Shown: positions 38,392-47,964 of the stretch, in pieces | Layout: each line of letters starts with the position of its first letter | Numbering within the stretch: position 1 is the first letter of the stretch | Translations under genes and position numbers: made by a program | Assembly (NCBI RefSeq): GCF_039543245.1 | Contig: NZ_BAABJJ010000003.1 | Location: forward strand, 1 to 64,000 | DNA length: 64,000 nucleotides | Direction of reading: 5' to 3' | DNA from: Algibacter_G agarivorans | GTDB lineage: Bacteria > Bacteroidota > Bacteroidia > Flavobacteriales > Flavobacteriaceae | Notes under the pieces: model-generated | The model's input: the letters and a program-made list of their open reading frames with translations, nothing else | Told to the model about the DNA's origin: nothing | Databases searched by the model: none

Positions 38392-40521
38392 ATGAACAGA
38401 AAGCACGATATAAGTTTATTTCAAATAGAAAAACTATCTTTTTTTGTACTAGCTTTAGTCTTTCTTTTTAGCTGTAAAGAAGGGCAAGAACACAAGTTGG
38501 TTTTATTCGATTTTGAAGAAGCTTCTCAAACAGATTTTGTAAAACCACAAGATGCAACCTTCGAATTAATTAAGTCTGAAAACAACAATTATATTAAGAT
38601 AAATAACGGATTCACAATTAGAGAAACTGGTGTAAAACTGTTAAGTCCAGAAAATCAACCTTGGGATTTATCAACATTTTATCAAGTTAAAGCAGATGTT
38701 TCTAACGTTGGAGATGAAGACATGCAAGTAGAACTTTTTGTTGGTAACGATCCAGATGGTTTATTACGATGGTATTGCTCAGATTATGTAGATCTTATCC
38801 CAGGAGAAAGTAAAACAATTACGATTAACTTAGCTTGGACACCTTGGATTCATCAACCACAAATAGAAGTTAATGGGCTAAGAGGCGTCCCAGGGAAAAT
38901 TAAAGCAGATTTAACTAAAGTAACAGAACTTACGTTTTGTTCTAGATACGCAACACAACCAAACAATTTTACAATAGATAATGTAAGAGCAGTTGGTAAA
39001 TATGAAGAGCGAAGTCCAGATAATTTTTTCCCTTTTATAGATGAATTTGGTCAATACATTCATGACGACTGGAAAAATAAAATGCATTCTGAAGAAGAAT
39101 TGAAACAGGCTGCAACAAATGAGTTAGCTCATCTGAAATCCAGGAAAGGTGCTCCAGGTATTGGTAAATATGGTGGATGGGCAGCAGGTCCTAAACTAGA
39201 AGCAACAGGGTTTTTTAGAACTGAGAAAAAAGATGGTAAATGGTGGATGGTTGATCCAGAAGGCTATTTATTCTGGACAGCCGGATTAAATTGTGTAGCT
39301 TCAGATGCCGTTTTTACTGGAATTTCACATAGAGAAAATTACTTTAAATTTCTACCGAAAAAAGATGATGTTTTAGGAGATTTTTATGGAAAAGGAACAC
39401 ATGCTTCACACGGTTTTTATAAAGATAAATTACCTTACGATTCGTATAATTTTTATCAAAGTAATCTGTACAGAAAATACGGGGAAGATTGGTTAGAAAC
39501 GTTCCAAGACATGGCACATTTACGTATCAAAGATTGGGGAATGAACACCATTGGATTTGTGTCAGATTTCGGTGCAACACGGCAGCATAGAACACCTTAT
39601 GTAGGTTCAATATGGATAAACAACACTCCAAAAATTGAAGGGTCTGAAGGGTTTTGGGGCAAATTTCATGATGTTTTTGATCCACGCTTCAGAGATGCAG
39701 TTCGCAATTCTGTAATGACTCAAAAAGAAGGCGCAAACGACCCTTGGTGCATCGGCTATTTTGTAGATAACGAGTTGTCTTGGGGATTACTAGGTTCTCT
39801 TTCTATTGGCACTTTAAACAGTCCAGCTACACAACCTGCAAAAATTGAATTTGTAAACAATTTAAAGGCAAAATACAAGGAAATAGAAAGCCTTAACAAG
39901 AAGTGGGAAACAAATCATGCTTCATGGGAAGACGTATTGGTCTCTACTAAAACTCCTAATGAAGAAAATGCTAAAGAAGATTTATTAGCATTTTATGAAA
40001 AAATTGCAGGCACTTATTTTAGAATTATAAATGAAGAACTTAAAGCCGTAGCACCTCATCAAAACTATTTAGGATGTCGCTTTGCCTGGGCAAATAATGA
40101 TGTTGTACTAACTGCAGCAAGTCAGTATTTAGATATTATGAGTTTCAATAAATACGAATATAGTGTTGAGAAATTTTCATTGCCAGAAGGCGTTGATAAA
40201 CCAGTTATGATTGGAGAATTTCACTTTGGGTCTTTGGATAGAGGAAGTTTACATCCTGGTGTTAAAATCGCAAAAAATCAAGCTGAAAGAGGGCAAATGT
40301 ACCAAGACTACATTCAAGGTGCATTACGCCATCCAAATATTGTTGGAGCGCATTGGTTTCAGTATTTAGACGAGCCAAATACAGGCCGTTTTGATGGGGA
40401 AAACTACAATGTTGGTTTTATCGATATCTGTGATAACCCCTATGAAGAATTAATCAATAAAGTTAAGGAAACAACTTATTCTATGTATGATTATAGGGTT
40501 AATAATTCTTCTAAGAAGTAA
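38392..40521 (+). CDS. GH50 beta-agarase, lipoprotein (copy 1)
   Basis: 709 residues. Lipoprotein-type signal (LFSCKEGQ). An N-terminal beta-sandwich of the CBM-like kind (about 30-205) is followed by the GH50 TIM barrel. The likely acid/base is Glu461 in FVDNELSWG, and the likely nucleophile is Glu609 in IGEFHFGS. The final HWFQYLDEPNTGRFDGENYN is conserved with copy 2. GH50 enzymes are mostly exo-acting and release neoagarobiose, the substrate of the GH117 encoded two genes upstream. A periplasm-facing or surface anchor is predicted. Confidence 0.88.
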   Translation: MNRKHDISLFQIEKLSFFVLALVFLFSCKEGQEHKLVLFDFEEASQTDFVKPQDATFELIKSENNNYIKINNGFTIRETGVKLLSPENQPWDLSTFYQVKADVSNVGDEDMQVELFVGNDPDGLLRWYCSDYVDLIPGESKTITINLAWTPWIHQPQIEVNGLRGVPGKIKADLTKVTELTFCSRYATQPNNFTIDNVRAVGKYEERSPDNFFPFIDEFGQYIHDDWKNKMHSEEELKQAATNELAHLKSRKGAPGIGKYGGWAAGPKLEATGFFRTEKKDGKWWMVDPEGYLFWTAGLNCVASDAVFTGISHRENYFKFLPKKDDVLGDFYGKGTHASHGFYKDKLPYDSYNFYQSNLYRKYGEDWLETFQDMAHLRIKDWGMNTIGFVSDFGATRQHRTPYVGSIWINNTPKIEGSEGFWGKFHDVFDPRFRDAVRNSVMTQKEGANDPWCIGYFVDNELSWGLLGSLSIGTLNSPATQPAKIEFVNNLKAKYKEIESLNKKWETNHASWEDVLVSTKTPNEENAKEDLLAFYEKIAGTYFRIINEELKAVAPHQNYLGCRFAWANNDVVLTAASQYLDIMSFNKYEYSVEKFSLPEGVDKPVMIGEFHFGSLDRGSLHPGVKIAKNQAERGQMYQDYIQGALRHPNIVGAHWFQYLDEPNTGRFDGENYNVGFIDICDNPYEELINKVKETTYSMYDYRVNNSSKK

Positions 40522-40535
40522 ATAACAAAAAAAAA

Positions 40536-41837
40536 ATGAAAAATATGTTTAAGAAAAAAAATGATAGTCTAAAACGAAATTTATTCGCACTTCTATTTAC
40601 TATACTAATACTATTTACAAACTTTGACTGTTCATCAAGCCCTAATGATAATGATATACCTCAAGACACAAACGATACACCTGTAGCTGTTGATGATACG
40701 TTAAGTGTAAATGAAAATAGTGTTTCGGGAAATGCAAATCAAATAGATGTTGCCACAAACGATGACTTGGGAGACGATGGTGGTGATACCGACAATTACA
40801 GTATGGTCTCTAATGCTAATAATGGTGCTGTAAGTGAAATAAGTGATGGAATATTTGAGTATATACCCAACCCAGACTTTTTTGGTGCAGACAGTTTTAC
40901 CTATAAAATAACAGATGTAGATGGTGATACAGATTCAGCAACAGTGAATATTACTGTAAATGAAGTTGGTCTAACAGCGGACGATTTCAATAATATAGAC
41001 CCAAACTTTCCTTCCTTTACATCCATAGAAGATACAACTCCAGAAGATAAAAAATGGACTAAATTTGAATCTATGTCTGATGAATTTGATAACTGGGATA
41101 ATACCAAATGGTTCAAGTCAACTTGGAACTACGGTGTTCCCGTTTTTATGTCCAATTCAAATCAAAATTCAGGGGTTACAGATGGTAAACTTTGGATAAA
41201 AGCAACGCTAAATGAAAGCAATCCAGAGGCAAGATGGTTTCAAACAGCTAGAATTCATTCAATTGCAGAAACCAAATACCCGATGTACACAGAGGCTAGA
41301 ATAAAAACGGCTCATATTTCTGCATATAATACCTATTGGTTGAATAACGGAGATATAAATAATAGAGATGAAATTGACATTATAGAAAATAATTCAAAAC
41401 CTTCATGTGCTAATTGTGAAGCAGATAAATTTCCAGACCAAATGAATTCGCAATATTTTCAAGCTGATGAAAATGAAATACCTAAAACTATACGAAACAA
41501 AGGTAATTTCTTAAGATCAAATTTATCTGCTGTAAATCCTTTAAGAAATGTTGGTTGGAATGAAGATTATCATACCTATGGTGTATGGTGGAAAGATTCT
41601 AAAAACATTCAGTTTTATCTCGATGGTGAGCCTGCTGGAAGGGTTGTGGTTGGTAAGCATGAAAATGGACAAACTTACAACAGAGAATTCACAAGAGATT
41701 TAGAAATAATCTTTGATTTATGGACAAATCAAGCAACTTGGTTAGGCGGACTTCCTCCTAAAACGGATTTGAATGATGATGCGATTAATACTATGAAAAT
41801 TGATTGGGTTAGAACATGGAAACTAGAGGATAAATAG
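40536..41837 (+). CDS. GH16 beta-agarase/porphyranase-type lipoprotein with cadherin-like domain
   Basis: 433 residues. Signal with a Cys near residue 33 (NFDCSSSPND). A Big/cadherin-like domain (about 48-148, PNPDFFGADSFTYKITDVDG) precedes the GH16 domain. The catalytic motif EIDIIE gives Glu279, Asp281 and Glu284. It has HTYGVWWKD and ends in WVRTWKL, as in GH16 agarases and porphyranases. It should cut agar-type chains internally at the cell surface. It is the last gene of the ten-gene operon (14 bp after GH50). It differs strongly from the GH16 at 42053, so the two probably prefer different chain substitutions; exact specificity is not readable. Confidence 0.82.
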   Translation: MKNMFKKKNDSLKRNLFALLFTILILFTNFDCSSSPNDNDIPQDTNDTPVAVDDTLSVNENSVSGNANQIDVATNDDLGDDGGDTDNYSMVSNANNGAVSEISDGIFEYIPNPDFFGADSFTYKITDVDGDTDSATVNITVNEVGLTADDFNNIDPNFPSFTSIEDTTPEDKKWTKFESMSDEFDNWDNTKWFKSTWNYGVPVFMSNSNQNSGVTDGKLWIKATLNESNPEARWFQTARIHSIAETKYPMYTEARIKTAHISAYNTYWLNNGDINNRDEIDIIENNSKPSCANCEADKFPDQMNSQYFQADENEIPKTIRNKGNFLRSNLSAVNPLRNVGWNEDYHTYGVWWKDSKNIQFYLDGEPAGRVVVGKHENGQTYNREFTRDLEIIFDLWTNQATWLGGLPPKTDLNDDAINTMKIDWVRTWKLEDK

Positions 41838-41971
41838 TAAATTATTTTAGCAAAAGCTTATTAGGATATAATATAACCTAGCGTTAGGTGGAAATGAAGG
41901 TATAATAGAAGCTGATGAAAAACCCAATAGCAAGAGGTTTTGAGTAGGGGAAACGTTAAGATTTGTTAATG

Positions 41972-42028
41972 TCAAGTTTTTATGGAGTTCAAAAACCAAC
42001 CTGTTTCTCTCATAAAAGTGTAACTTAG
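41972..42028 (+). promoter_or_regulatory. Direct-repeat operator and promoter of the secreted GH16 gene
   Basis: TCAAGT-tttta-TGGAGT (41972-41988) has the 11-bp period. A weak -7-like TAACTTAG starts at 42021, 32 bases downstream. The element ends 64 bp before the start codon. It lies in a 215-bp gap after the ten-gene operon. Confidence 0.55.
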
Positions 42029-42052
42029 TAAAAAACTAAAAAAAAGAATTGA

Positions 42053-43285
42053 ATGAGAAATTTATACATTTTATTATTTAGCTTATTTGCAGCATCAAAC
42101 GCAATAGGTCAAGATTGGTCTGGTATTCCAGTTCCTGCAACACTTGAAGGCAGTGACACTTGGATATTACAAACAGATGTCTCAGATGATTTTAATTATA
42201 GTGCTCCTGCTGCCAGTAAAGGCAGTACTTTTATGAATAAATGGGATGATTGGTACCATAACGGGTGGAATGGACCTGGATCAACACAATGGTCTAGAAC
42301 ACATTCTTCTGTTGACGGCGGAGAATTAAAATTGACAGCTTCAAGATATCAAACGAATAAAGTTTATACGGGTATTATCCATTCAAATCAAACCGTTCAG
42401 TATCCTGTTTATATTGAAGCTAGAGTTAAAATAATGAACTCTGTTTTAGCTAATGGCGCATGGTTATTAAGTCCTGATGATACTCAAGAAATAGATTTTA
42501 TGGAAGGCTATGGGGCAAATTTCTCAGGTAGTGCCAATGAAGATATTACATGGTGGGCTCAACGGATGCATGTGAGTCACCATGTTTTTATAAGAAATCC
42601 TTTCCAAGATTGGCAACCCAATGAACTAGGGTCTGGAAACGGAAACCCAGCACCAAACCCTACTTGGATTACAAGAAATGATGGAGCTGGAAACATTCTT
42701 TGGAAAGATGCGTTTCATACCTATGGTGTTTATTGGAAAGACCCATGGCATTTATATTATTTTATAGATGGGGTGCAGGTAACTAAAAGAGAAGGGAAAG
42801 CTCAAATAGATCCTTTGTTCTTTACAAATGCGGTAAACCCTGGGGATACAAATAATGATACTAGAACGGGCTTAAACAAAGCTATGGATATTATTTTTTC
42901 TGTTGAAGAACAAGGGTGGAGAACAGCTAATGGAAAATCTGTTATTCCTACAGATACAGAGTTAGCAAATACAAATAATCATACTTTTACAATTGATTGG
43001 ATTAGAACTTACAAACCAAACAGTAGCTTATCAGTTAAAAATTTTAATAAAAGGTTAAATGTAGAATTGTATCCTAACCCTTCAAGTAGTATGGTTAAAA
43101 TAGACTCCAATGATCTTATAAAGCATGTTCAATGTTATGATATAAAAGGACAGCTAGTGGTTTCCGAAAACTATAATGATGCATCGGTAACTTTTAATAT
43201 TGAAAAGTTAGGAAAAGGTGTTTATATTTTAAAAATTTCTTCTGAAAACGGAATGTCATCTCATAAAAAATTAGTTAAAAACTAA
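42053..43285 (+). CDS. Secreted GH16 beta-agarase with T9SS sorting domain
   Basis: 410 residues. Signal peptide (about 1-19, NAIGQD). GH16 domain (about 20-320) with catalytic EIDFMEGYG, giving Glu146, Asp148 and Glu151. The agarase-type blocks AQRMHVSHHVFIRNPFQDW and HTYGVYWKDPWHLYYF follow. A type IX secretion C-terminal domain starts at YPNPSSS. It cuts beta-1,4 bonds of agarose endolytically outside the cell. It is transcribed from its own promoter with a direct-repeat operator, like the other two T9SS-exported proteins at 9165 and 11772. Confidence 0.9.
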   Translation: MRNLYILLFSLFAASNAIGQDWSGIPVPATLEGSDTWILQTDVSDDFNYSAPAASKGSTFMNKWDDWYHNGWNGPGSTQWSRTHSSVDGGELKLTASRYQTNKVYTGIIHSNQTVQYPVYIEARVKIMNSVLANGAWLLSPDDTQEIDFMEGYGANFSGSANEDITWWAQRMHVSHHVFIRNPFQDWQPNELGSGNGNPAPNPTWITRNDGAGNILWKDAFHTYGVYWKDPWHLYYFIDGVQVTKREGKAQIDPLFFTNAVNPGDTNNDTRTGLNKAMDIIFSVEEQGWRTANGKSVIPTDTELANTNNHTFTIDWIRTYKPNSSLSVKNFNKRLNVELYPNPSSSMVKIDSNDLIKHVQCYDIKGQLVVSENYNDASVTFNIEKLGKGVYILKISSENGMSSHKKLVKN

Positions 43286-43392
43286 ATATAGTCGTAAAAT
43301 TTACATCGTTTTCAGTAGTTAAACTGCAATAATTATAAGAATATTAAATTATGAATAAGCTTAGCGCTAAGGTTTATTTGTGTTAATTTCTC

Positions 43393-44403
43393 TTATTTTA
43401 ATTTTATTCTTAAAATTAACTGATGGCAAGAAACATATAACACAGATTCATCTTCATTAAAAGCACAATTAGAGGTTAATTTATTTGTTTTAATGGTTCC
43501 TAAATGGATACCATTTTTATCAAAAACAAAAATACCGTCTGGACCTGTTAAAAAAACAGTTCCGTCTTTTTTAATGGCCATCCCATCTGGTTTTTGTTTA
43601 GAAATGCTTTTTTTCAAAATATCCTTCATATCTAAAATGAGTTTTTCGTTTGTTAATATTCCTTCTTCTGAAACAGCATAAGAAACAAACATAGCGGGCT
43701 CAGAATTTGCAATATATAATGTTTTTTCATCTGGAGATAAACCAATGCCATTTGGGGTTTTCCACTTTTTTGTTAATAATTTCACTTGACCTTTAGTATC
43801 GATTTTATAGACACCTTGATACGGAATTTCCTTTGCGCCTTCTTCTATTCCAAAATTAGGGTCAGTAAAATAGATGTTCCCTTTTTTGTCAATGGTTAAA
43901 TCATTTGGTGCATTAAATCGTTTGCCTTCAAATTGATTTGCAATGACTTCAAATTTTGAAACAGGGTTTGAATAACTTCCAGTATAACGCGCAACCACTC
44001 TATCTCCTGTTTGGCATAAAATCAGATTTTCTTGATGGTCTAAGAACATGCCATTAGAACCTTGCCGTTTTTTAGTTGCACCAGTATATCCACTAGGGTT
44101 TAAAAACTCTGAAACACCTTCTTTCTCTGTCCATTTATAGTTGATATTTTGAGGTACATCAGAGAATAATAAACATTGTACTTTAGGAATCCAAACAGGA
44201 CCTTCTGTCCAGGTAAACCCCCCCGCAATTACTTCTATTTTTGCTGATGGAGGAACGTATTCGTCAAAATTATCATCCAATTTTTCAAGATACCCAATAG
44301 TTTTGTATGTTTTGATTTCATCATTTTTTTTCTTATTAGTTGATTTTTCTTTACAACCAAGAACAAGAGCAACAATCACTAAAAGTTTTAAAAAAATCTT
44401 CAT
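43393..44403 (-). CDS. SMP-30/gluconolactonase-family lactonase, lipoprotein
   Basis: 336 residues with a lipoprotein signal (LVLGCKEKS, Cys17). The beta-propeller shows SMP-30/LRE motifs: EGPVWIPK with the metal-binding Glu, FNAPNDLTIDKKGNIYFTDP, and PDGMAIKKDGTVFLTGP. The family hydrolyses sugar lactones with a divalent metal. Next to a galactonate-type transporter and dgo-like genes it most likely opens galactono-lactone in the periplasm. It is the second gene of a minus-strand pair, 9 bp after the transporter gene. Confidence 0.8.
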   Translation of the reverse strand: MKIFLKLLVIVALVLGCKEKSTNKKKNDEIKTYKTIGYLEKLDDNFDEYVPPSAKIEVIAGGFTWTEGPVWIPKVQCLLFSDVPQNINYKWTEKEGVSEFLNPSGYTGATKKRQGSNGMFLDHQENLILCQTGDRVVARYTGSYSNPVSKFEVIANQFEGKRFNAPNDLTIDKKGNIYFTDPNFGIEEGAKEIPYQGVYKIDTKGQVKLLTKKWKTPNGIGLSPDEKTLYIANSEPAMFVSYAVSEEGILTNEKLILDMKDILKKSISKQKPDGMAIKKDGTVFLTGPDGIFVFDKNGIHLGTIKTNKLTSNCAFNEDESVLYVSCHQLILRIKLK

Positions 44404-44412
44404 TTTATATTA

Positions 44413-45687
44413 TTATATTTCTATACGTTCTACTTTCCCTATCAAAAATAAATAGCTACAAAATCCTATAAATGTAACAGCGCCAATATAAAACAATGCG
44501 GGCTCAAAATCCCCATCTTCCACCAAAAAGCCAATAACAACTGGAGTAATTACCGCAGATAAACCACCAATAAAATTAAAAGTTCCTCCTATTAAGCCAA
44601 TTAACCGCTTAGGTGCTAAAAGTGATATAAATACCCAAGTTATTGATGATAAACCATTTCCAAGAAAAGCAATAGATAGAAATAATATGATTAAGAATGT
44701 GCTATCTGTATAATTTGCACCAATTATTGACATAGATAGAATCATTCCGATTAATACGGGGGTTTTTCTAGAGATTTCATTAGTGTAACCCTTTCTAACT
44801 AAAAAATCTGATGTAAAGCCAGACAGCAAAACACCTACAAATGCTGCCAAAAATGGGAGAGAAGCTAAAAAACCAGATTTAATGAAATCCAATCCTCTAA
44901 ATTCAACTAAATAGGTTGGGAACCACGTTAAAAAGAAAACGAATAACGAACCAGTACAAAATTGGCCAATATAAACGCCCCATAATTTTCGGTATTTAAA
45001 AGCATGTTTTAAATCATCAAATGTAAATTGTTGCTGTTCTTTTTCTTCAGAATGATCTTCTACTAAACCTCCACCTTCTTTTATATATGTTAACTCTTCT
45101 TGATTTACTTTTTTGTGTTTCTTAGGGTCTCTGTAAAATATGTACCAAATAAATGCCCAAACAATTCCAATTGCCCCAGAAACAATAAATAAACCTCGCC
45201 AACCTAATGCATCTTGAATTAACACTAAAACAGGAGTTAAAAACGCTAAACCAATAAATTGTCCCGAGGTATATACAGCAATGGCACTCGCTCTTTCCTT
45301 TTCAGGAAACCAGCTTGTAACAATTTTGTTGTTTAATGGGTATGAAGGGGTTTCAAATAAGCCAATAGCAGCCCTTAAACCAATAAAGGCTGAAAGTGAA
45401 CTGATAAACCCTTGTATTAAAGTGGCAATAGACCAAAAAACTAAAATGACAGGATACAATATTCGAGCCTTTACTTTATCCACCATGATTCCTCCAGGAA
45501 TTTGAAGTATTGAATAAGTCCATGCAAAAGCAGAAAAAATAATACCCATTTGTACTGTAGACAATCCTAATTCATCTCTCATTGCAAAAGCAGCAATAGA
45601 AATATTACTTCTGTCCAGATAATTAATTACTACGGTTACAAATACTAGAAAAAGAATACTGTAACGTTTACGAGTTGGTTTAGCCAT
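44413..45687 (-). CDS. MFS sugar-acid transporter (ACS family, galactonate/hexuronate type)
   Basis: 424 residues, twelve predicted helices. The N-terminal VINYLDRSNISIAAFAM and FSWTYS-like FAWTYSILQIPGG segments are typical of the anion:cation symporter family (ExuT, GudP, DgoT). A charged central loop lies at about 190-225. It would import galactonate or a related sugar acid made in the periplasm. It forms a minus-strand pair with the lactonase and is divergent from the dehydratase-kinase-aldolase operon that would use the imported acid. Confidence 0.82.
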   Translation of the reverse strand: MAKPTRKRYSILFLVFVTVVINYLDRSNISIAAFAMRDELGLSTVQMGIIFSAFAWTYSILQIPGGIMVDKVKARILYPVILVFWSIATLIQGFISSLSAFIGLRAAIGLFETPSYPLNNKIVTSWFPEKERASAIAVYTSGQFIGLAFLTPVLVLIQDALGWRGLFIVSGAIGIVWAFIWYIFYRDPKKHKKVNQEELTYIKEGGGLVEDHSEEKEQQQFTFDDLKHAFKYRKLWGVYIGQFCTGSLFVFFLTWFPTYLVEFRGLDFIKSGFLASLPFLAAFVGVLLSGFTSDFLVRKGYTNEISRKTPVLIGMILSMSIIGANYTDSTFLIILFLSIAFLGNGLSSITWVFISLLAPKRLIGLIGGTFNFIGGLSAVITPVVIGFLVEDGDFEPALFYIGAVTFIGFCSYLFLIGKVERIEI

Positions 45688-45762
45688 ATGTTAATAATTG
45701 AATTCACAATATACATTCTTAATGAATGCTTATAGATTGAAAATTGTCTAAAAACGATGTTG

Positions 45763-45779
45763 TTGAGTTTTTGTCAAGT
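45763..45779 (+). promoter_or_regulatory. Direct-repeat operator of the galactonate operon
   Basis: TTGAGT-ttttg-TCAAGT with the 11-bp period, ending 68 bp before the dehydratase start codon, the same distance as at susC 1, GH86 and the small secreted protein gene. The -7 box is unclear here (candidate TAATTTTA at 45821, 41 bases away). It lies in the 160-bp divergent region shared with the transporter gene. Confidence 0.6.
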
Positions 45780-45847
45780 TAGAAATTTTTTAAATTTCAA
45801 GTGTTTAAGAACCTTTTTCCTAATTTTAGAGTCTTATCTAAAACTAT

Positions 45848-47008
45848 ATGAAAATTACAAACATAAAAACTTATCCAATTAGAATAGGGGGTGGCGTGCA
45901 ATTAGTCGTGAAAGTAGAAACGAACAAAGGTATTTATGGGTATGGTGCTTCTGGATTATCTACTCGCGAGCTAGCTGTAGTCGGTGCTATCGAGCATTTT
46001 AAAGGCTTTCTAATAGGAAAAGACCCAAGAAGAATTGGAGCGCTTTGGCAAGAAATGTATAGGGGGCAGTATTTTGAAGGTGGCCGTGTTTTAACAGCCG
46101 CAATTTCAGCCATTGATATTGCCTTGTACGATATTAAAGGAAAAGATTTAGGTGTTCCCGTATATGAACTTTTGGGAGGGAAACAACGAGACTTTGTTGG
46201 TTGTTTTGCTTCTTTACGATTCTCTACATTTGATGACCTGATCTCAAAAGCTAGAATTCTTTTAAATAATGGTTGGGAAGTTTTGAGATTAGCCCCAGCA
46301 GAATATGAGGCACAGAAAGATACCTCGCTTTTTGAACCGAGAATATCCATAAATCAACTTTCTGATTGGTTAATTGAATTGAGGAAAGAAACAGGTAAAA
46401 ATGTATTGATTGGATTAGATTATCATACACGATTGTCTATTCCTGAAACGGTAAATTTTCTTCAAAAAATACCAGTAGGAACGTTAGATTTTATTGAAGA
46501 ACCTATAAGGGACGAATCTCCTGAAGCTTATGAAACATTGAGAAAGATGGTGAATATTCCTTTTGCAATTGGTGAAGAATTTGCAAGTAAATGGCAGTTT
46601 TTACCTTTTTTAGAAAAAAATATCACGCAATACGCAAGAGTAGATGTTTGTAATGTAGGCGGATTGACAGAGTCTAAAAAAGTGGCTGCAATTGCAGAAG
46701 CACATTATATAGATTTAATGCCTCACAATCCATTAGGGCCAATTTGTACGGCAGCATCTATACATTTAGCAGCAGCTTGCCCAAATTTTGCATGTTTAGA
46801 AGAAGTAAATACACATGCAGAACAAATGGGAACTAATGATAAAGAATTTTATCCAGTTCAGCCTCAATTAGAAGGTACAAAATATAAGGTGTTGGACACT
46901 CCAGGTTTGGGAGTTGAGTTTAATGAGGAATTAGCAATGCAGCAAAGATTTGAGATTTTAGAAGTTCCCAGATTGAAAAGGAATGATGGGTCTTTTAACA
47001 ATTGGTAG
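45848..47008 (+). CDS. Enolase-superfamily sugar-acid dehydratase, likely D-galactonate dehydratase
   Basis: 386 residues. Mandelate-racemase-type barrel. Metal-ligand region at Asp191 (GLDYH, with His193), Glu217 (DFIEEP) and a third in AIGEEF. His293 (MPHNPLGPICTAAS) is the catalytic His of the DgoD-like group. It dehydrates D-galactonate to 2-keto-3-deoxy-D-galactonate. It is first in an operon with the matching kinase and aldolase, which supports the assignment. Related members act on other C6 acids, so the substrate is inferred. Confidence 0.8.
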   Translation: MKITNIKTYPIRIGGGVQLVVKVETNKGIYGYGASGLSTRELAVVGAIEHFKGFLIGKDPRRIGALWQEMYRGQYFEGGRVLTAAISAIDIALYDIKGKDLGVPVYELLGGKQRDFVGCFASLRFSTFDDLISKARILLNNGWEVLRLAPAEYEAQKDTSLFEPRISINQLSDWLIELRKETGKNVLIGLDYHTRLSIPETVNFLQKIPVGTLDFIEEPIRDESPEAYETLRKMVNIPFAIGEEFASKWQFLPFLEKNITQYARVDVCNVGGLTESKKVAAIAEAHYIDLMPHNPLGPICTAASIHLAAACPNFACLEEVNTHAEQMGTNDKEFYPVQPQLEGTKYKVLDTPGLGVEFNEELAMQQRFEILEVPRLKRNDGSFNNW

Positions 47009-47019
47009 AATTGTTCAGA

Positions 47020-47964
47020 ATGGCAAAGACAGACTTTTTTATAAGTATAGATTGGGGGACATCAAACTTTAGATTACGTTTGGTAAATAGGCAAACTTTT
47101 CAAATTAAAGAAGAAATAAAAACCAATAACGGAGTAAAACAAGTTTATGACGATTTTATAAAGCAGAAAGAACTAAATCAGTTTCAGTTTTTTATAAATT
47201 ATTTAGAAAAGGAGCTTTTAAAGCTTTCAGATAAAAATAGAAATCATTCCATTGTTATTTCTGGTATGGCGTCTTCAAACATAGGAATGTTAGCCTTGAA
47301 ATATGCCGATTTACCTATTTCAAATAATGGCAATACGCTTGTAGTTGAGAAGTTTTCTTTTAAGAAATATCAAAATGCCTTACTTGTTTCTGGAGTTAAA
47401 GGTATTGATGATGTAATGAGAGGAGAAGAAGTACAAGCTTTGGGTTTAGTTGAAAGCCTTAATGATGATGGTGTATTGATTTTGCCAGGAACTCATAGTA
47501 AACATATAACTTTTACTAATGGAAAGTTTACGAAAATTAAAACCTTTCTCACGGGAGAATTATTTGAGTTGCTTTCTAAAAAAAGTATTTTATCAGGAAA
47601 TGTTGAATTAACGGAATGGAATGAAAAAAACAAAGAAGCTTTTAGAAAAGGTGCCAAAATTGGGTTTTCTGGTAATTTAACAAATAGTTTATTTTCTTTA
47701 CGTGTTAATGACTTAATGAAAAAAACAACTAAAGCTTACAACTATTATTTTTTAAGTGGATTAGTTTTTGGAGATGAAATTTCCAATTTAAAGACCGCTT
47801 TTAAAACGGTTTATTTGGCTGCACCATCAGAAATAAATCATCTTTATGAGTTAGCTTTAAAATTACTTCTTAAAGAAAATCAATTAATTGTTTTTGATCA
47901 AAACACATATAATCAAGCTCTTACAAAAGGGCAATTAAAACTATTAAAACTTCATGAATTCTAA
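47020..47964 (+). CDS. dgoK: 2-dehydro-3-deoxygalactonokinase
   Basis: 314 residues from the ATG at 47020. An in-frame TTG at 47002 overlaps the preceding stop and is the less likely start. N-terminal phosphate motif ISIDWGTSNFRLRL, then VVISGMASSNIGM, LVSGVKGIDDVMRGEE, and LPGTHSKHI, all typical of DgoK. It phosphorylates 2-keto-3-deoxygalactonate at O6. It overlaps the aldolase gene by 11 bp, so the two are translationally coupled. Confidence 0.88.
   Translation: MAKTDFFISIDWGTSNFRLRLVNRQTFQIKEEIKTNNGVKQVYDDFIKQKELNQFQFFINYLEKELLKLSDKNRNHSIVISGMASSNIGMLALKYADLPISNNGNTLVVEKFSFKKYQNALLVSGVKGIDDVMRGEEVQALGLVESLNDDGVLILPGTHSKHITFTNGKFTKIKTFLTGELFELLSKKSILSGNVELTEWNEKNKEAFRKGAKIGFSGNLTNSLFSLRVNDLMKKTTKAYNYYFLSGLVFGDEISNLKTAFKTVYLAAPSEINHLYELALKLLLKENQLIVFDQNTYNQALTKGQLKLLKLHEF

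Noticed and set aside
28903..41837. The locus as a carrageenan (3,6-anhydro-D-galactose) system
   Set aside because: GH117 with the neoagarobiose hydrolase residues, GH50, GH86 and agarase-type GH16 all indicate agar, and carrageenan-type sulfatases and GH16 carrageenases are missing.
45740..45760. A minus-strand copy of the TCAAGT element for the transporter-lactonase pair
   Set aside because: The closest match (CGTTTTTAGACAATT) needs an extra base in the spacer and has two poor half sites.
47002..47964. TTG start for the dgoK gene at 47002
   Set aside because: An ATG at 47020 gives a better start right before the conserved N-terminal phosphate-binding motif.
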